A stretch of 64,000 nt of DNA, from positions 169,412,883 through 169,476,882 of the forward strand of contig NC_057807.1 in NCBI RefSeq assembly GCF_018294505.1. Reading direction: 5' to 3'. Shown here one piece after another: positions 34,991 through 46,555 of this stretch. Within the stretch, counting starts at the first letter, position 1. Every line of letters starts with the position of its first letter. The stretch is from Triticum aestivum. Taxonomy: Eukaryota > Streptophyta > Magnoliopsida > Poales > Poaceae. The position numbers were made by a program, and so were the translations under genes. A model generated the notes under the pieces. That model was not told where the DNA came from. It did no database searches and was given only the letters and a program-made list of their open reading frames with translations.

Positions 34991-36909
34991 TCTTGGTATC
35001 AGGAGCCATGGTTTCTCACGAAACTAGAGCTCCCCTCTTTGTTTTCTAGCCTAATTTTGTGTGTTCTTGCCCAATTTCGAAAGTTCCCCACCAAAAATAG
35101 CCCCAATTTTTTTTGTGATTTGTTGGTTTGATGAGATTTTGTTTGATTTCATCCATGGTTTTGCTTGGTTTCAAGTGGATCTAGAATTCCCCCATCAATC
35201 TCCACCTTTCCCTCCATGAAATCCACCAATTTCTTGTATTTTTCAACGAATTTCCGCCCAAAACCGACACCCCCGGGCACCCGGACCTCAAACCCCGGGT
35301 ACCCGGACCTCAAACCCCGGGCACCCGGACCCCCCCCCCCCCCCACGCACCCCCACTGACCGCCCCGGGTGCCCGCACCCCAAACTCCGGGCACCCGCAC
35401 CCCCGGGCTGTTTGCCTCGGACCTCCCCGGGTGCCCGCACCTTCCAACCCCGGGTGCCCGCACCCCCCCGAAACAGCCCAACACCACTCACCGTTTCGGC
35501 CATAACTTTCGCTCCTGGAGTCCGATTTTGACATTCTTTAGCTCGTTGAGTAGCTATTGACATCCCCCATCCATCTAGATAGATTCCAACATCATTTGAC
35601 TGCATCAAAAATTTGGCATTTTGGCATGTTTGCATAGGCCATCCATCATATCATCCGCAAAACCACCATAGCTTTACGCAACCTAACCCATTTTCGATCC
35701 ATATAGCATTTGTGGGGTATCTTGAGTGGTGACTTGAGTCTCCTAAGGTGTTTCGGTTACTTAGGGACAGTTGCTTCCTCATCAACTACCACCACCACTT
35801 CCGCATTTCTAACTCCAGAACCACCAACGCATTCCGCTACCACCATTTGACATTTTCCTTGAGATTTTGAGTTCGCAGTTTTTTACCGTTTCCTAAGGTC
35901 TTTCGGCTACTTAGGGACGGGTCTACATCATCTTGGTATCTACATCAAGAACACCGCCACTCATCATTGCCGCGAGGTCATCATCGACATTGACCACTTC
36001 ACCAATTTGACACCCTAACCGTAAGCGAGAACGGTACCCTCTATATCACCTTGGTATCGTGGTATCCCATCATTATACATTCTTGCCATTACATTGTTAA
36101 CCCCTTAGCCCATCGAGACTAGCCTTTGAGTATTGCCGGCAATGTTACTTGTGCACATTAGTGATTTGTATCTTCCACTGCATACATACCATATCATCTT
36201 GGTATCATCATATCATCCCTTGTGTCACAAGATTGTTCCCGAATATATGCAATTGCTATGTTGGTTTGTGCATTTCGCATAAGTGGCCATATAAAAAAAC
36301 AATAAGCTTTTAAGCTAATGAAATGAGAGCAAAGAGCTTGTAAGCAAGAGCCATAGCATCGCCACATTGCATACCATACTACCATATTGATCATCTTGGA
36401 TGATCGTGTGCGAAACAACGGGAACATCATACACATAGCATACTTGGGATCGAAAGCTCATACATTTTGCATCATATAGGTCATGCATAATTGTCGTATC
36501 CGCCTATTGAGAAATCGTGCTAGCGTCTCTCTTGAGTTGTGCAACACGAACGTTTTCCGTGGATTCCACATTTTGTGCTCATTCCTTGGTTGCACGACCC
36601 CATTTATCTATCCGTGTGTGTGTTTCCATGTGCCACATATTGCTATTGGTCTACTTGTTTCACTTGCGAATTTGTGAATCTTTTCCAACATTATTGACTC
36701 TTGCTAACATTTGCATCAAATTTTTGTGCCACTATCCTCACCGAGCTCCACTATAAGCTTTACTTGATAGGTGTGAGTGAACAAGTCCGGTACCAATTCC
36801 ACTATTCTTTCATCTCACATTGAGTGAAACAGGATACATCCTCAACTTTGGGAAAAGGTAACTTGGTATTGTTTATCTCATTTCCTACTCACCTCTACTC
36901 GGGTGTTGT
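34991..36909 (+). other. Element G leader: primer site, inverted GC motif array, short repeats
   Basis: No gene is seen. TGGTATCAGGAGCC (34,994-35,007) resembles the initiator-Met tRNA primer site TGGTATCAGAGCC with one extra G. About eight CCGGGCACCCGG/CCGGGTGCCCGC motifs lie at 35,268-35,470, several in the orientation opposite to those of the LTR. CCTAAGG-TTTCGG-TACTTAGGGAC occurs twice (about 35,743 and 35,894). CTTGGTATC recurs at about 34,992, 35,932, 36,050 and 36,200, echoing the primer site. Confidence 0.6.
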
Positions 36910-39900
36910 GATGGATAGGCAAGGCATTTCATCTCCGGTCTTCCACGACAACGACAACGCGAACAACTACATCTCCAAAACGTCCATCTTCGGACTACAA
37001 CAAGCAATGCAAGGCATTGAGCAACTCGCCATCAACATTCGCCAAAACGAAGCAAGTATAAGGTACCACCTCGACACCAAGTTGGCCGAACAAAGGGATC
37101 AAGTACGAGACATGCTGGCCAACTACAAGTCTTCTTCCCCTTCGTCATCTTCAAGGCGGCGACGCTCAAGTGGCCAATCTTCGAAACGTCATCGAGCTCA
37201 AGCACTACAACACCATCAAGATGAAGATGCTCGTGATGCGTACACCTACAAGTCCCAAAAAGCTCTACATCAAGCTACGACCAAACTTCATGAGCACAAG
37301 AGAAGACCGCGAGACAAGCACCACCAAGATGGAGCTACGACTACTACGACCACTTCGGCATCTTTGCCAAGTGTCATCAAGGCATCTTCGCCTACCTCCA
37401 ATGAGTACGCCTACTTCGGCCTTCCTCCACGGCGACGGTGACGAGATGATCGAGCATGGGATTTTCCCTTCGGTCATGGAGGAGAGCGATGATGTGCCAT
37501 CTTCGACCTTCATCCATAGTGACGATGACAAGATGGTTGAGCATGGGATTTTTCCTTCGACCACGGCGACGTATGATAACTTGAGTGACTTGTGCCACCA
37601 TCTTGAGAGTGAGAGTGACTTCACCACTAGCCCCATATATGATGAGTTGCCACAATTTCCATGTGAGGAGAGCCACCAACAACACCACTTGAGTGATTTG
37701 AGTGAATCCACCATATGTGACATTGAGTGCACCTACCTTGAGGGAGTGAGTGAGCCACCACCACATAGAGAGAGTGAGGTAGTTGATAGGGCATGCGAGG
37801 CCATTTCGATTTCTAACAACTTAACCTCTACCTCAATTGTGTCTTCTCATTTGGTGCTAGGTCCCATATATGATGATGCGCCGATCCACGACGACTTCGT
37901 CCTTCCTACGGACAAGACGATGGCCATGGTGAACTATGATGCACCTCCCACATGGTTCCATCATGATGATGACGTTGACCACGCTTTGGTCTTTCCCACC
38001 TAACCTACACCACTTGAGTGGAACGAGAAAGGTAACATAGGTGAAGGTGATTCTCTTGTCCCACTAGTGGACATTCTTGACATTGATTGATTGCATGATG
38101 TTGATCCACCTATTTCCATGCTTCATGCTAGTGCGATTTCCCCATGCAATGACTTGCCCATTTATGATGAGTATGATGATTCTCATGTGGAGTCTATTAG
38201 TTGTGATGCCATGTTACATAGGATTTCTTGTGATAATTCTCTTGGCCACATCATGTTTGAAAATCCGCTTGACTTGTCATATGCTATGCATAAGATCAAC
38301 AATATGTCATATTTACAATCTCATCTTAGTGACTATGCATATGCCATCAACATAAACCCAATTTGTACATATGGCATAGACGGCAAGCCGTTGGTTATTG
38401 GCATTTGTTTTTCTTGTGATGATATTGCTATGCTTCCTTTGCATCATTTATCTCATATGCCATGCCATGACCACCTAGCTTCGGATATGCATTGTTTTGG
38501 ATGTTCTCCTTTTTCTCCATATGATGTTTCCACTATTTCTCATGAGGAGACTCCCATAGTTTCCTCATACATTTTAGGAGATTTTGATTCATCCTATCCA
38601 TTCCATGATCCCACTTCTTGTGTGCACCATATGCCCCCCATGAATAAACATGCTAGTGATGTGCCATATACTTGCATTCTCAATTTGTGTCCCCATCATG
38701 TCATACATAACAACTATTCTTTCATGATGGATGACATGTTCTTATACCATGCATCAAATTTCTTTGAGCGATGCTTATCTTGTACTAACTCACACGTGCA
38801 CATACACATCATGATGGATGATGTGTACATTTACCACGAACACAATTTCTTTGGTTTGCGTCTCTTTTGTGTAGGTACCCATGAATACTTGTCAACCTCG
38901 CAATCCCATGAGTTGACAAAACGATCTCTCGAGAGCAACGATGACTTGGGATTCCATGGAGTGTCTTTCCCACCGCTCTCTTCACGCAAGGACTTCGCAA
39001 ATTTCTTCTACATGGCTCTCACTTGGTTATGGGTTATTTACCACTTCTCACTTTATGCCCATATTACCATGTTCACTTTGCATGTTATGCTCATTCCTAT
39101 GCCTTTACCATGCATTTGTGACCCATGCTTTGCATTACACATGATGATTGATTCTACTACGTGCATAGATATTTGCAAATATGGTGGAGGTGTTGCTTGT
39201 TCTTGCCTTGTTTCCTTTGTGATCCATTCCTATGATGATATCTTGCTTTGCAATCGTGCTTGTGATATGCCTTGTGCATTGCCCATGCCTACTACTTGTA
39301 CACATGACATGATTGCCATGATTTCCTCTAGTGCATTGCATCTTCGCTCCACTAGTTCACATGACTTGATTCCTATGCTTTCTAATGTTGCATCCAATTC
39401 TTGGATTACTTGGTCCTATAACATGCTTGGTTGCAACAATGTCGTTACTTCACTTATGTCATGTCCCATTGCTTATCACATGATTGATTTGATTGCCTCA
39501 CACATGATGAACAATTGCTCTTGCTATCGTGTTGAGTGCCACTTGATTTTCACTACACCTTATGCACATTATGCTTGGACTATCTTGCACTTGATGCATG
39601 TGTTTAGACATATCATCTTCTTTGGTGTTGTGAATGATTCTTATGCTTACCATCGACCATTTGTTGAGTGTTTTATGCATGTTTGCTATGATGTTGAGGT
39701 AGATGATTATTCTCTTGACACACATATTTGCGTCGCTACCTCCCATTTACATCCTCGTTTCCATGATGCTTCTCCATATAATAAATTTATGTGCTTACAT
39801 GCTGCCACACTCCCTTGTCAAACCATATGCTATGCTTGATGACAACACTTGTTGGGTGAATCACCTCTTGAATGCTTGGTTTTGCTTTAATGCCAACCAT

Positions 39901-40082
39901 ATTTGTTTTTCCAAGTGCTTGTTATCTTTGCTCCTTTTGAAGGAATTACAAGACAGTGCGACATTGGAGAGTGACCATTTCGAGCTTCAACATGACAAGT
40001 GCTTGGTGGTTGTCCACTTTTACACGGCAACGCCTTCTCTTCCCCATGGTGATGAAGATCACGATCCATGGACGGATCTCTC
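36910..40082 (+). pseudogene. Element G long ORF: coiled-coil start, acidic middle, His/Cys/Met-rich remainder
   Basis: Read from MDRQGISSPVFHDND (36,910). Residues 1-70 are helical and coiled-coil-like (LQQAMQGIEQLAINIRQ), followed by a Ser/Arg- and His/Lys-rich linker. Near 37,437 the frame shifts; the next part has two EHGIFPS repeats (MIEHGIFPS, MVEHGIFPS) and many acidic residues. Two single stops (38,001 and 38,087) precede a 582-codon open stretch (38,091-39,839) very rich in His, Cys, Met and Ser, with repeated short phrases (MMDDMFLYHASNFFERC, MMDDVYIYHEHNFFGLR). A last frameshift near 39,825 leads to a C-terminus ending next to the purine tract. Restored only in frame count it would be about 1,050 residues. 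I recognise no family; the N-terminus might act as a gag-like assembly domain. Confidence 0.55.
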
Positions 40083-40099
40083 CCAAGGGGGGGGGGAGA
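40083..40099 (+). other. Polypurine tract of element G
   Basis: CAAGGGGGGGGGGAGA directly precedes the 3' LTR start TGATGCGGAGC, a textbook purine tract for plus-strand priming. It confirms the + orientation. Confidence 0.8.
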
Positions 40100-41188
40100 T
40101 GATGCGGAGCATCCCTCGACCATCCCCATGGATGTCACACCGCCACCTCAAGCATGAAGAGGACCTACGACGAGAGCTCACGCACGCAACATTGGAATCG
40201 AGGTGAACTCTTTCCTCTTTGAGTTTCATTCGGATTCACATGAGAGTCGGGTTCTACCTCAAATGGATACATTGTGCATTCTTAGGTACTTGGGAGATCG
40301 TCACGAGGAAGCACGGAGGGAAATACCAAGTTCACCCGGAGACGCACGGAGGAAGGAGAAGGAATAGGAGAGAAGACCGAGGAGAAGAGGAGGCCGCAGC
40401 CCCTGGACTCCCCGGGTGCCCGGCTGCCAAGGCCCCGGGTGCCCGACCACAGCCTGGGTGGCGCCCCAGCCGGCCCCGGGTGCCCGGCCCCAAGGCCCCA
40501 GGTGCCCGGCCTGTCACCTGGGCCTCGCCAAACCACCCCGGGTGCCCGGCCTGCCCTGGGCCATCTCCGGCGCCACCCCCGGGTGCCTGGGACTTGGGCC
40601 CTCGGGTGCCCGGCCGCCTCACCCGGTCGTCTCCAGTGCCACCCCGGGTTCCCGGCCACATGTCAGCCGGCCCCTGAGCCGTCCGGGTGCCCGGCCGAAG
40701 TTGCCCGGGTGTCCGGCCCCCTTCGCCCAGCCACATTTTGATGGCCTTTTTGGCCTTGTACATCTCTCTTCTTGCATTGTGTCGCCCCTAGACTATATAA
40801 GGACACCTCCTAGGTCATTTGGAAGGATAGCAAACTATTTTATAGACATTTGTGAGCTTTGCTCCATGGATCCACTCCACTAGGAGATCAAGACCTCCTC
40901 TTGGAGTGACCAAACATCAAGACCTCCTCCTTGGGGAAGGATCCCCATCATAGGATCATCAAGCCCTCATCTCCTTCATAGGATTTGGGATGAACTCTAC
41001 CATGTATCTTGTTTCCCTTTGATTGTTCATGTACCTTGTGGATCTTGTGTGTTTGTTAGTCTAGTGGATGTGTGATTTGGACTTGTTCTTGAGTGTTCCT
41101 CTTATTGTCCCTCTTGTGTTCATCTTGTTCTTGGGGATTCCCCCTCCAATTCGTGAAAGATCTTCACTTAGGGTTCGACCCTACAACA
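40100..41188 (+). repeat. Element G 3' LTR, 1089 bp
   Basis: Starts TGATGCGGAGCATCCCTCGA after the purine tract and ends CGACCCTACAACA, followed by the target duplication CTTTT. It has the same length as the 5' LTR and carries its own GC motif array at 40,410-40,715. Confidence 0.85.
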
Positions 41189-42612
41189 CTTTTTCTACTT
41201 TGATTGAGCAAAATAATGATCCCGTAGATGTGGATTTGTCCCGCGAAACAATTTTGATAATAATCCTTATAGAGGTAATTTTAATCCTAGGCCTTTTCTT
41301 GGAAATTCCTCTAATAATTATGGAAATTACTTTGGTAATTCTTCCAATAATAATAATAGTAATAATAGGATGCCCTTTGATCTTGAAAGTAATATTAATG
41401 ATTTTATCAATGCTCAAAAAGTTTCAATACTATGATACAAGAAAAATTGAGTAAACTTGATGATATGTCTTGGAACATTGGTAGAATTACACATGATGTA
41501 GAAAATCTCAAGAATTTTTTTCCACCCAAGGTTGATATTAATGAATCAATTAACTCTTTATATGTGTCTATGGATGAAAGTAAGAAAAGAACCGCTATGC
41601 TTAGAGCTAAAAGAGAATGTTTAGAAAGAGCGTTTTCATCCGATTGCTCTCATAGTAATGATGAAGATGTTAAGATGATTGGTGTTTCTTCCATTGATTC
41701 CTTGTTTAGTAATACTCCCTCTTTTCACTTTTGTAAGTCGTTTTAGACAACTCAAAATGGGTTGTTTTGAACATTGTCTGAAATGTCTTCAAGGTCTTGT
41801 AAAAGTGAACAGAGGGAGTATTAAATTGATGATAGGAGGACTGAATAAGAGTCAAATTTAGCTAGAAGGCGTCCTCGTAATGTGGAGGGTGAAAATCTTG
41901 TTGAAAATTTTGATAAAAGTGGGTCTGGTGAGGTAAAAACTTTAACTAGTGATGTGCCCACTCTTTTGGATTACAAAACTTTAATTATGATAGTTGTTCT
42001 TTGATTGAGTGAATTTCTTTGTTGCTATCCATGAGAAATTCACGAAATTCCTATGAACAAAATAAAGCTTTTACCTAACATATCATAGAAGCGATGATGA
42101 AAGCTTTAGAAGAAAATTAGAACTAGAGATTTCTGTTCCTAGAAAATTATATGATGAATGGAAACCCACCATTAAATCCAAGATTAAAAATTATTAGTGC
42201 AATGCTTTATGTGATTTGGGTGCTAGTGTTTCTACAATTCCAAAATCTCTTTTTTGTTGTGGTTGGTCTTACCAATATTGAAGAGTATTCTCTTAATTTG
42301 CACTTGGCGGATTCTACTATTAAAAATCCTTTGGGAAGAATTAATGATGTTCTTATTCATGAAAAGAGGAACTATGTGCCCATAGATTTTATTGCTCTTG
42401 ATATTGATTGCAATCTGTCTTGTCCCATCATACTTGGTAGACCATTTTTACGAACTATATGGCCCATGATTGATATGAAAGAAGGGAATGATACATTTCA
42501 GTTTCCCATAAGAAAGGGTAAGGAGCACTTCCCTAGAACTATAATTAAGACACCATATGAATCAAACATGAGGGCAACCTATAGAGCAAAAACTAAAGAA
42601 GAAAATATTTGA
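41189..42612 (+). pseudogene. gag-protease of element F, second part
   Basis: Resumes exactly where G inserted. The gag C-terminus has the Asn-rich low-complexity stretch also seen in B (around 41,275-41,400, in broken frames), then a coiled-coil segment (41,432-41,745, KLDDMSWNIGRITHDVENLK). After several frame breaks comes the protease-like domain: SLNLHLADSTIK, VPIDFIALDIDCNLSCPIIL, GRPFLRTIWPMIDMKEG. ILGRPFL is the conserved second half of the retropepsin fold. The first half, with the active site, is damaged near 42,150-42,260. The frame ends at TGA, 42,610. Confidence 0.7.
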
Positions 42613-43963
42613 ATCTATGCTTTATGCCTAGCTAGGGGCATAAAACGATAACGCTTCTTGGGAGGCAACCCAATGAATATTTTTTTTCTCTTTTTCTTTC
42701 TGTTTTTGTGTGTTGACACAATTATACTTCTGTTATGATTGTGTTTTTTATATTTTAATTAGTGTTTGTGCGAAGTAAATCCTTTAGGATCATGTTGGGT
42801 GATAGTTGATTTGATCATGTTGGAAAACAGAAACTTTTGTGCCCAGTAAGAGAATTGATCTGGTTTGCTGGATGCATTCTTGATTTTTTACACATTTTTT
42901 ACACATGATTTAGATACAAATTTCCTATGTTGTCCTAATTTTTCAGAATATTTGGAGTTACATAAGTATGGTCAAAGTCTAGATTACTATAGACTGATAT
43001 GTTTTTGACAGATTCTGTTTTCGTTGCATTCTGGTGCTTATTTTGATGAATCTACAGACTGTGTCGGGGATTTGCAACATTACTTAAAGTGGCATTTACT
43101 TTATTATACTAATGAATCTCATGAAGGTAGAATACAGTAGGTATAATGCAATAAAAAAATATGAATGGGTTGGCAAGAGTACATAAAGTGGTGATTTGCT
43201 TTATTATACTAACAGATCTCACGAAAGTTTTGTTAAGTTTTGTGTGATTGAAGTTTTCAAGTTTTGGGTGAGATCACGATGGATGAAGGAATAAGGAGTG
43301 AGCCTAAGCTTGGGGACACAAATGGCACCCCAAGTTAATATTCAAGGAGAACCAAGCAACTAATCTTGGGGATGCCCCGGAAGGCATCCCCTCTTTCTTC
43401 TAACGACCATCAGTAATTTTACTTGGAGCTATATTTTTATTCATCATATACCATGAGTTTTGCTTGGAGCGTCTTGTATTATGCGAGTCTTTGCTTGTTC
43501 TACTTTTTAGGTTGTCACAATCATCCTTGCTAGACACACCTATTTGAGTGAGCCATAATGATGCTATGATTTGTTAGAGTTGCTCTATGTGCTTCACTTA
43601 AATTTTTTGAGCTATGCAATTGCTGAGTGCTTCACTTATATCTTTTTGAGCACGGTGGTGCTTTAGTTTTGAAGAAATATACTCTCATACCTAACTAAAA
43701 TTATTTTGAGATTTAGTAGAATTTTAAATAAATATCCTGTCATGCTTCACTTATATTATTTTGAGAGATGAAAATTTTGAAGAAATATTGGTGCTCTTGT
43801 TCTTCACTTAAATTTGTTTGAGAGCTTGTTATAAGCAATGATAATATATGAAACTACTCCCAAAGTTATAGATATTTAAGAGGGGTAATAAAAACTATCA
43901 TGAAGATCATTGGATATTAAAACTTGATTCCTTTCAATAGTTTTGTGATATGGAGATAGTAAT
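42613..43963 (+). other. Element F non-coding tail with conserved hairpins
   Basis: No gene. Blocks shared with element B stand out against diverged surroundings: TTATGCCTAGCTAGGGGC with CTTGGGAGGCAACCCAA just after the ORF stop (42,623-42,675), and a perfect hairpin at 43,368-43,391 (arms GGGGATGCC and GGCATCCCC, loop CCGGAA). The repeated phrase TGCTTCACTTA-T-TTTTGAG occurs several times at 43,570-43,820. The tail is cut at 43,963 by element H. Confidence 0.65.
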
Positions 43964-45433
43964 TGCTACTTCTTGAGCTTGCATTGGTTTTTCCCTTGAA
44001 GAGGAAAGGGTGATGCACCAAAGTAGAGATAAGTATTTACTTTAGTTAGAGAACCAAGGTATCAATCCAGTAGGATACAATGCACAAATCACCAATACCT
44101 GCACACATAATCAAACAACTTGCACCCAACGCGAGAAAGGGGTTGTCAATTCCTTCACGATCACTTGCAAAAGTGAGATCTGATAGAGAGAGATGAAACT
44201 AAACAAAAGATAAAGTAAATATTTTTGGGTTTTTTGGTTTATATATCAGAAAGTAAAAGATTGCAAAATAGTAGATCAAGAACTTGTATGATAGAAAATA
44301 GACCCAAGGGCCATAGGTTTCATTAGAGGCTTCTCTCAAGATAGCAAATAATACAGTGGGTGAACAAATTACTGTCGAGCAATTGATAGAAAAGTGCGAA
44401 GTTATGACAATATCTAAGCCAATGATTGTGACATATGGGCATCACGTCTGTGTCAAGTAGGCCAACTCCTGCCTGCATCTACTACTATTACTCCACACAT
44501 CGACCGACTCCTACCTGCATCTAGAGTATTAAGTTCATGAAGAACAGAGTAACACATTAACTAAGATGACATGATGTAAAGGAATAAACTCAAGCAATAT
44601 GGTGTAAACCCCATCTTTTTATCCTCGATGGAAACAATACAATACATGCCTTGCTGCCCCTACTGTCACTGGGAAAGGACACCGCAAGATTGAACCCATA
44701 GCTAAGCACTTCCCCATTTGCAAGAAAAACCAATCTAGTTGGCCAAACTAAACCGATAGTTTGAAGAGAATATAAACATATCAAATCATGCATATAAGAA
44801 TTCAGAGAAGATTCAAATAATATTCATAGATAAGATGATAATAAATCCACAATTCATTGGATCTCGACAAACACACCACAAAAGAATATTACATCGGATA
44901 GATCTCCAAGAACATCGAGGAGAACATGAGAATCAAAGAGAGAGAAGAAGCCATCGAGCTACTAGCTATGGACCCGTAGGTTGTAGGAAAACTAGTCACG
45001 CTTCATTGGAAGGGCAATAGAGTTGATGTAGAAGCCCTCCTTGATCGAATCCCCCTCTAGTAGGGTGCCGGAAAAGGTCCCTAGATGGGATCTCATGGGA
45101 ACAGAAGGTTGCGGCGGTGGAAAGTTTTTTCATGGATGCTTCTGGTGGTTTGGGAATATATGTGAATATATAGCAGAAGAATTAGGCCAGGGGGTATTGG
45201 AGTAGGCCACAAGCCAGGGGCGCGCCCCTGTGGCTTGTCGTCTACTCCAAGGTCTTCTCACTTGGAGACCAAGTCCAACAGGTGTCTTCTAGTCCAAGAA
45301 AAATCATTGTGAAAGTTTTATTCTGTCTAGACTCCGTTTGGTATTCCTTTTCTGTGAAGCTCAAAAACATCCAAAACAGATAATATAATAGCATGGAACA
45401 ATAAAAAATTATAGATACGTTGGAGACGTATCA
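43964..45433 (-). repeat. Element H 3' LTR (Sabrina/WHAM-like), about 1470 bp
   Basis: It is the reverse complement of the A/B LTR type. On the minus strand it starts TGATACGTCTCCAACGTATC (45,433) and ends CTCAAGAAGTAGCA (43,964). On the + strand it is followed by the reversed purine tract AGCATCCCCAAGCTT. It interrupts the tail of F; the base run left of it is GTAAT (43,959-43,963), but the matching target copy lies outside the window. Confidence 0.85.
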
Positions 45434-46555
45434 AGCATCCCCAAGCTTAATTCCTGCTCGTCCTCGAGTAGGTAAATGATAAAAATAGATGTTTTGATGC
45501 GGAATGCTACCTAACCTATTTATCCATGTAGTTTTCTTTATTGTGGCATGAATGTCCAGATCCATAAGATTCAAAACAAAAGTTTAATATTGACATAAAA
45601 ACAATAATACTTCAAGCATACTAACAAGGCAATTATGTCTTCTCAAAATAACACAGCCAAAGAAATCTTATCCCTACAAAATCATATAGTCTGGCTATGC
45701 TCCATCTTCATCACACAAAATATTCAAATCATGCACAACCCCGATGACAAGCAAAGCAATTGTTTCATACTTTTGGTGTTCTCAAAACTTTTCAACTTTC
45801 ATGCAATACATGAGCATGAGCCATGGACATAGCACTTTAGGTGGAATAGAATATGGTGGTTGTGGAGAAGACAAAAAGAGGGAGATAGTGTCACATCAAC
45901 TAGGCGTATTAACGGGCTATGGAGATGCCCATCAATAGATATCAATGTGAGTGAGTAGGGATTGCCATGCAGCGAATGCACTAGAGCTATAAGTTTATGA
46001 ATCTCAAAAGAAAACTAAGTGGGTGTGCATCCAACTTGCTTGCTCATGAAGACATATGGCAATTTGAGGAAGCCCATCGTTGGAATATACAAGCCAAGTT
46101 CTATAATGAAAAATTCCCACTAGCATATGAAAGTGACAACATAAAAGACTCTCTATCATGAAGATCATGGTGCTACTTTTATGTACATGTGTGGAAAAAG
46201 GATAGTAACATTGCCCCTTCTCTCTTTTTCTCTCATTTTTTTGTTTGGCTTCTTTGGCCTCCCTTTTATTTTTTTCCTCACATGGGACAATGATCTAATA
46301 ATGATGATCATCACACCTTTATTTATTTACATCTCAAGAATTACAAGTCGATACTGAGAACGAAATATGACTCTATATGAATGCCTCTGGCGGTGTACCG
46401 GGATGTGCAATGACTCAAGAATGACATGTATGAAAGAATTATGAAAGGTGGCTTTGCCACAAATAAGATGTCAGCTACATGATCATGCAAAGCAATATGA
46501 CAATGATGGAACGTGTCGTAAAAAAACAGAATGGTGGAAAGTTGCATGGCAATTT
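45434..46555 (-). mobile_element. Element H internal 3' region, cut by element J
   Basis: The reverse complement of A 9,130-10,297 and the corresponding part of B. Shared blocks include the purine tract next to the LTR, the region with the variable AAAGGCC run (46,205-46,275, short here) and GTTGCATGGCAAT at the right edge. It stops at 46,555, where the LTR of J begins. No gene is expected or seen. Confidence 0.8.

Larger units (their letters stand above)
33902..41188 (+). mobile_element. Element G: complete LTR element with a non-canonical long ORF and no RT
   Basis: G is 7287 bp, with 1089-bp LTRs (33,902-34,990 and 40,100-41,188), a near-match to the initiator-Met primer site at 34,994, a purine tract directly before the 3' LTR and target duplications CTTTG/CTTTT in element F's gag. 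The internal region carries one long, frame-broken ORF with no similarity that I recognise to gag, protease, RT or integrase. GC-rich CCGGGTGCCCGG-type arrays lie in both LTRs and, partly in the opposite orientation, in the leader. It looks like a non-autonomous element mobilised by another family's enzymes. Confidence 0.85.
31311..43963 (+). mobile_element. Element F: gypsy element, Sabrina-related but diverged, split by G
   Basis: F has a 5' LTR (31,311-32,884), a primer site, a gag-protease gene and a long non-coding tail. It is interrupted in gag by element G (33,902-41,188) and in its tail by element H (from 43,964). Layout and conserved blocks match element B, but the sequence differs enough to be a separate subfamily (LTR start TGATACATCTCCAATGTATC). 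Its 3' LTR would lie to the right of the nested stack, outside the window. No RT or integrase occurs in the part present, and B shows that this family normally lacks them. Confidence 0.75.

Noticed and set aside
34021..35635. Pro/Gly/Ala-rich ORFs of 100-155 codons in element G
   Set aside because: They are translations of the CCGGGTGCCCGG motif array in different frames (repeated CPG, PGCPA and similar).
37265..37766. Minus-strand ORFs opposite G's long ORF
   Set aside because: Shadows of the sense frame caused by its biased codon content; they lack motifs and conserved starts.
41068..41454. 128-codon Ile/Leu-rich ORF across the G-F junction
   Set aside because: It is the wrong frame of F's Asn-rich gag stretch joined to the end of LTR G; hydrophobic runs come from AAT/ATT-rich repeats.
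44590..45020. Short ORFs in LTR H
   Set aside because: The same LTR regions in A and B have them broken or in other frames; LTRs of this family are non-coding.
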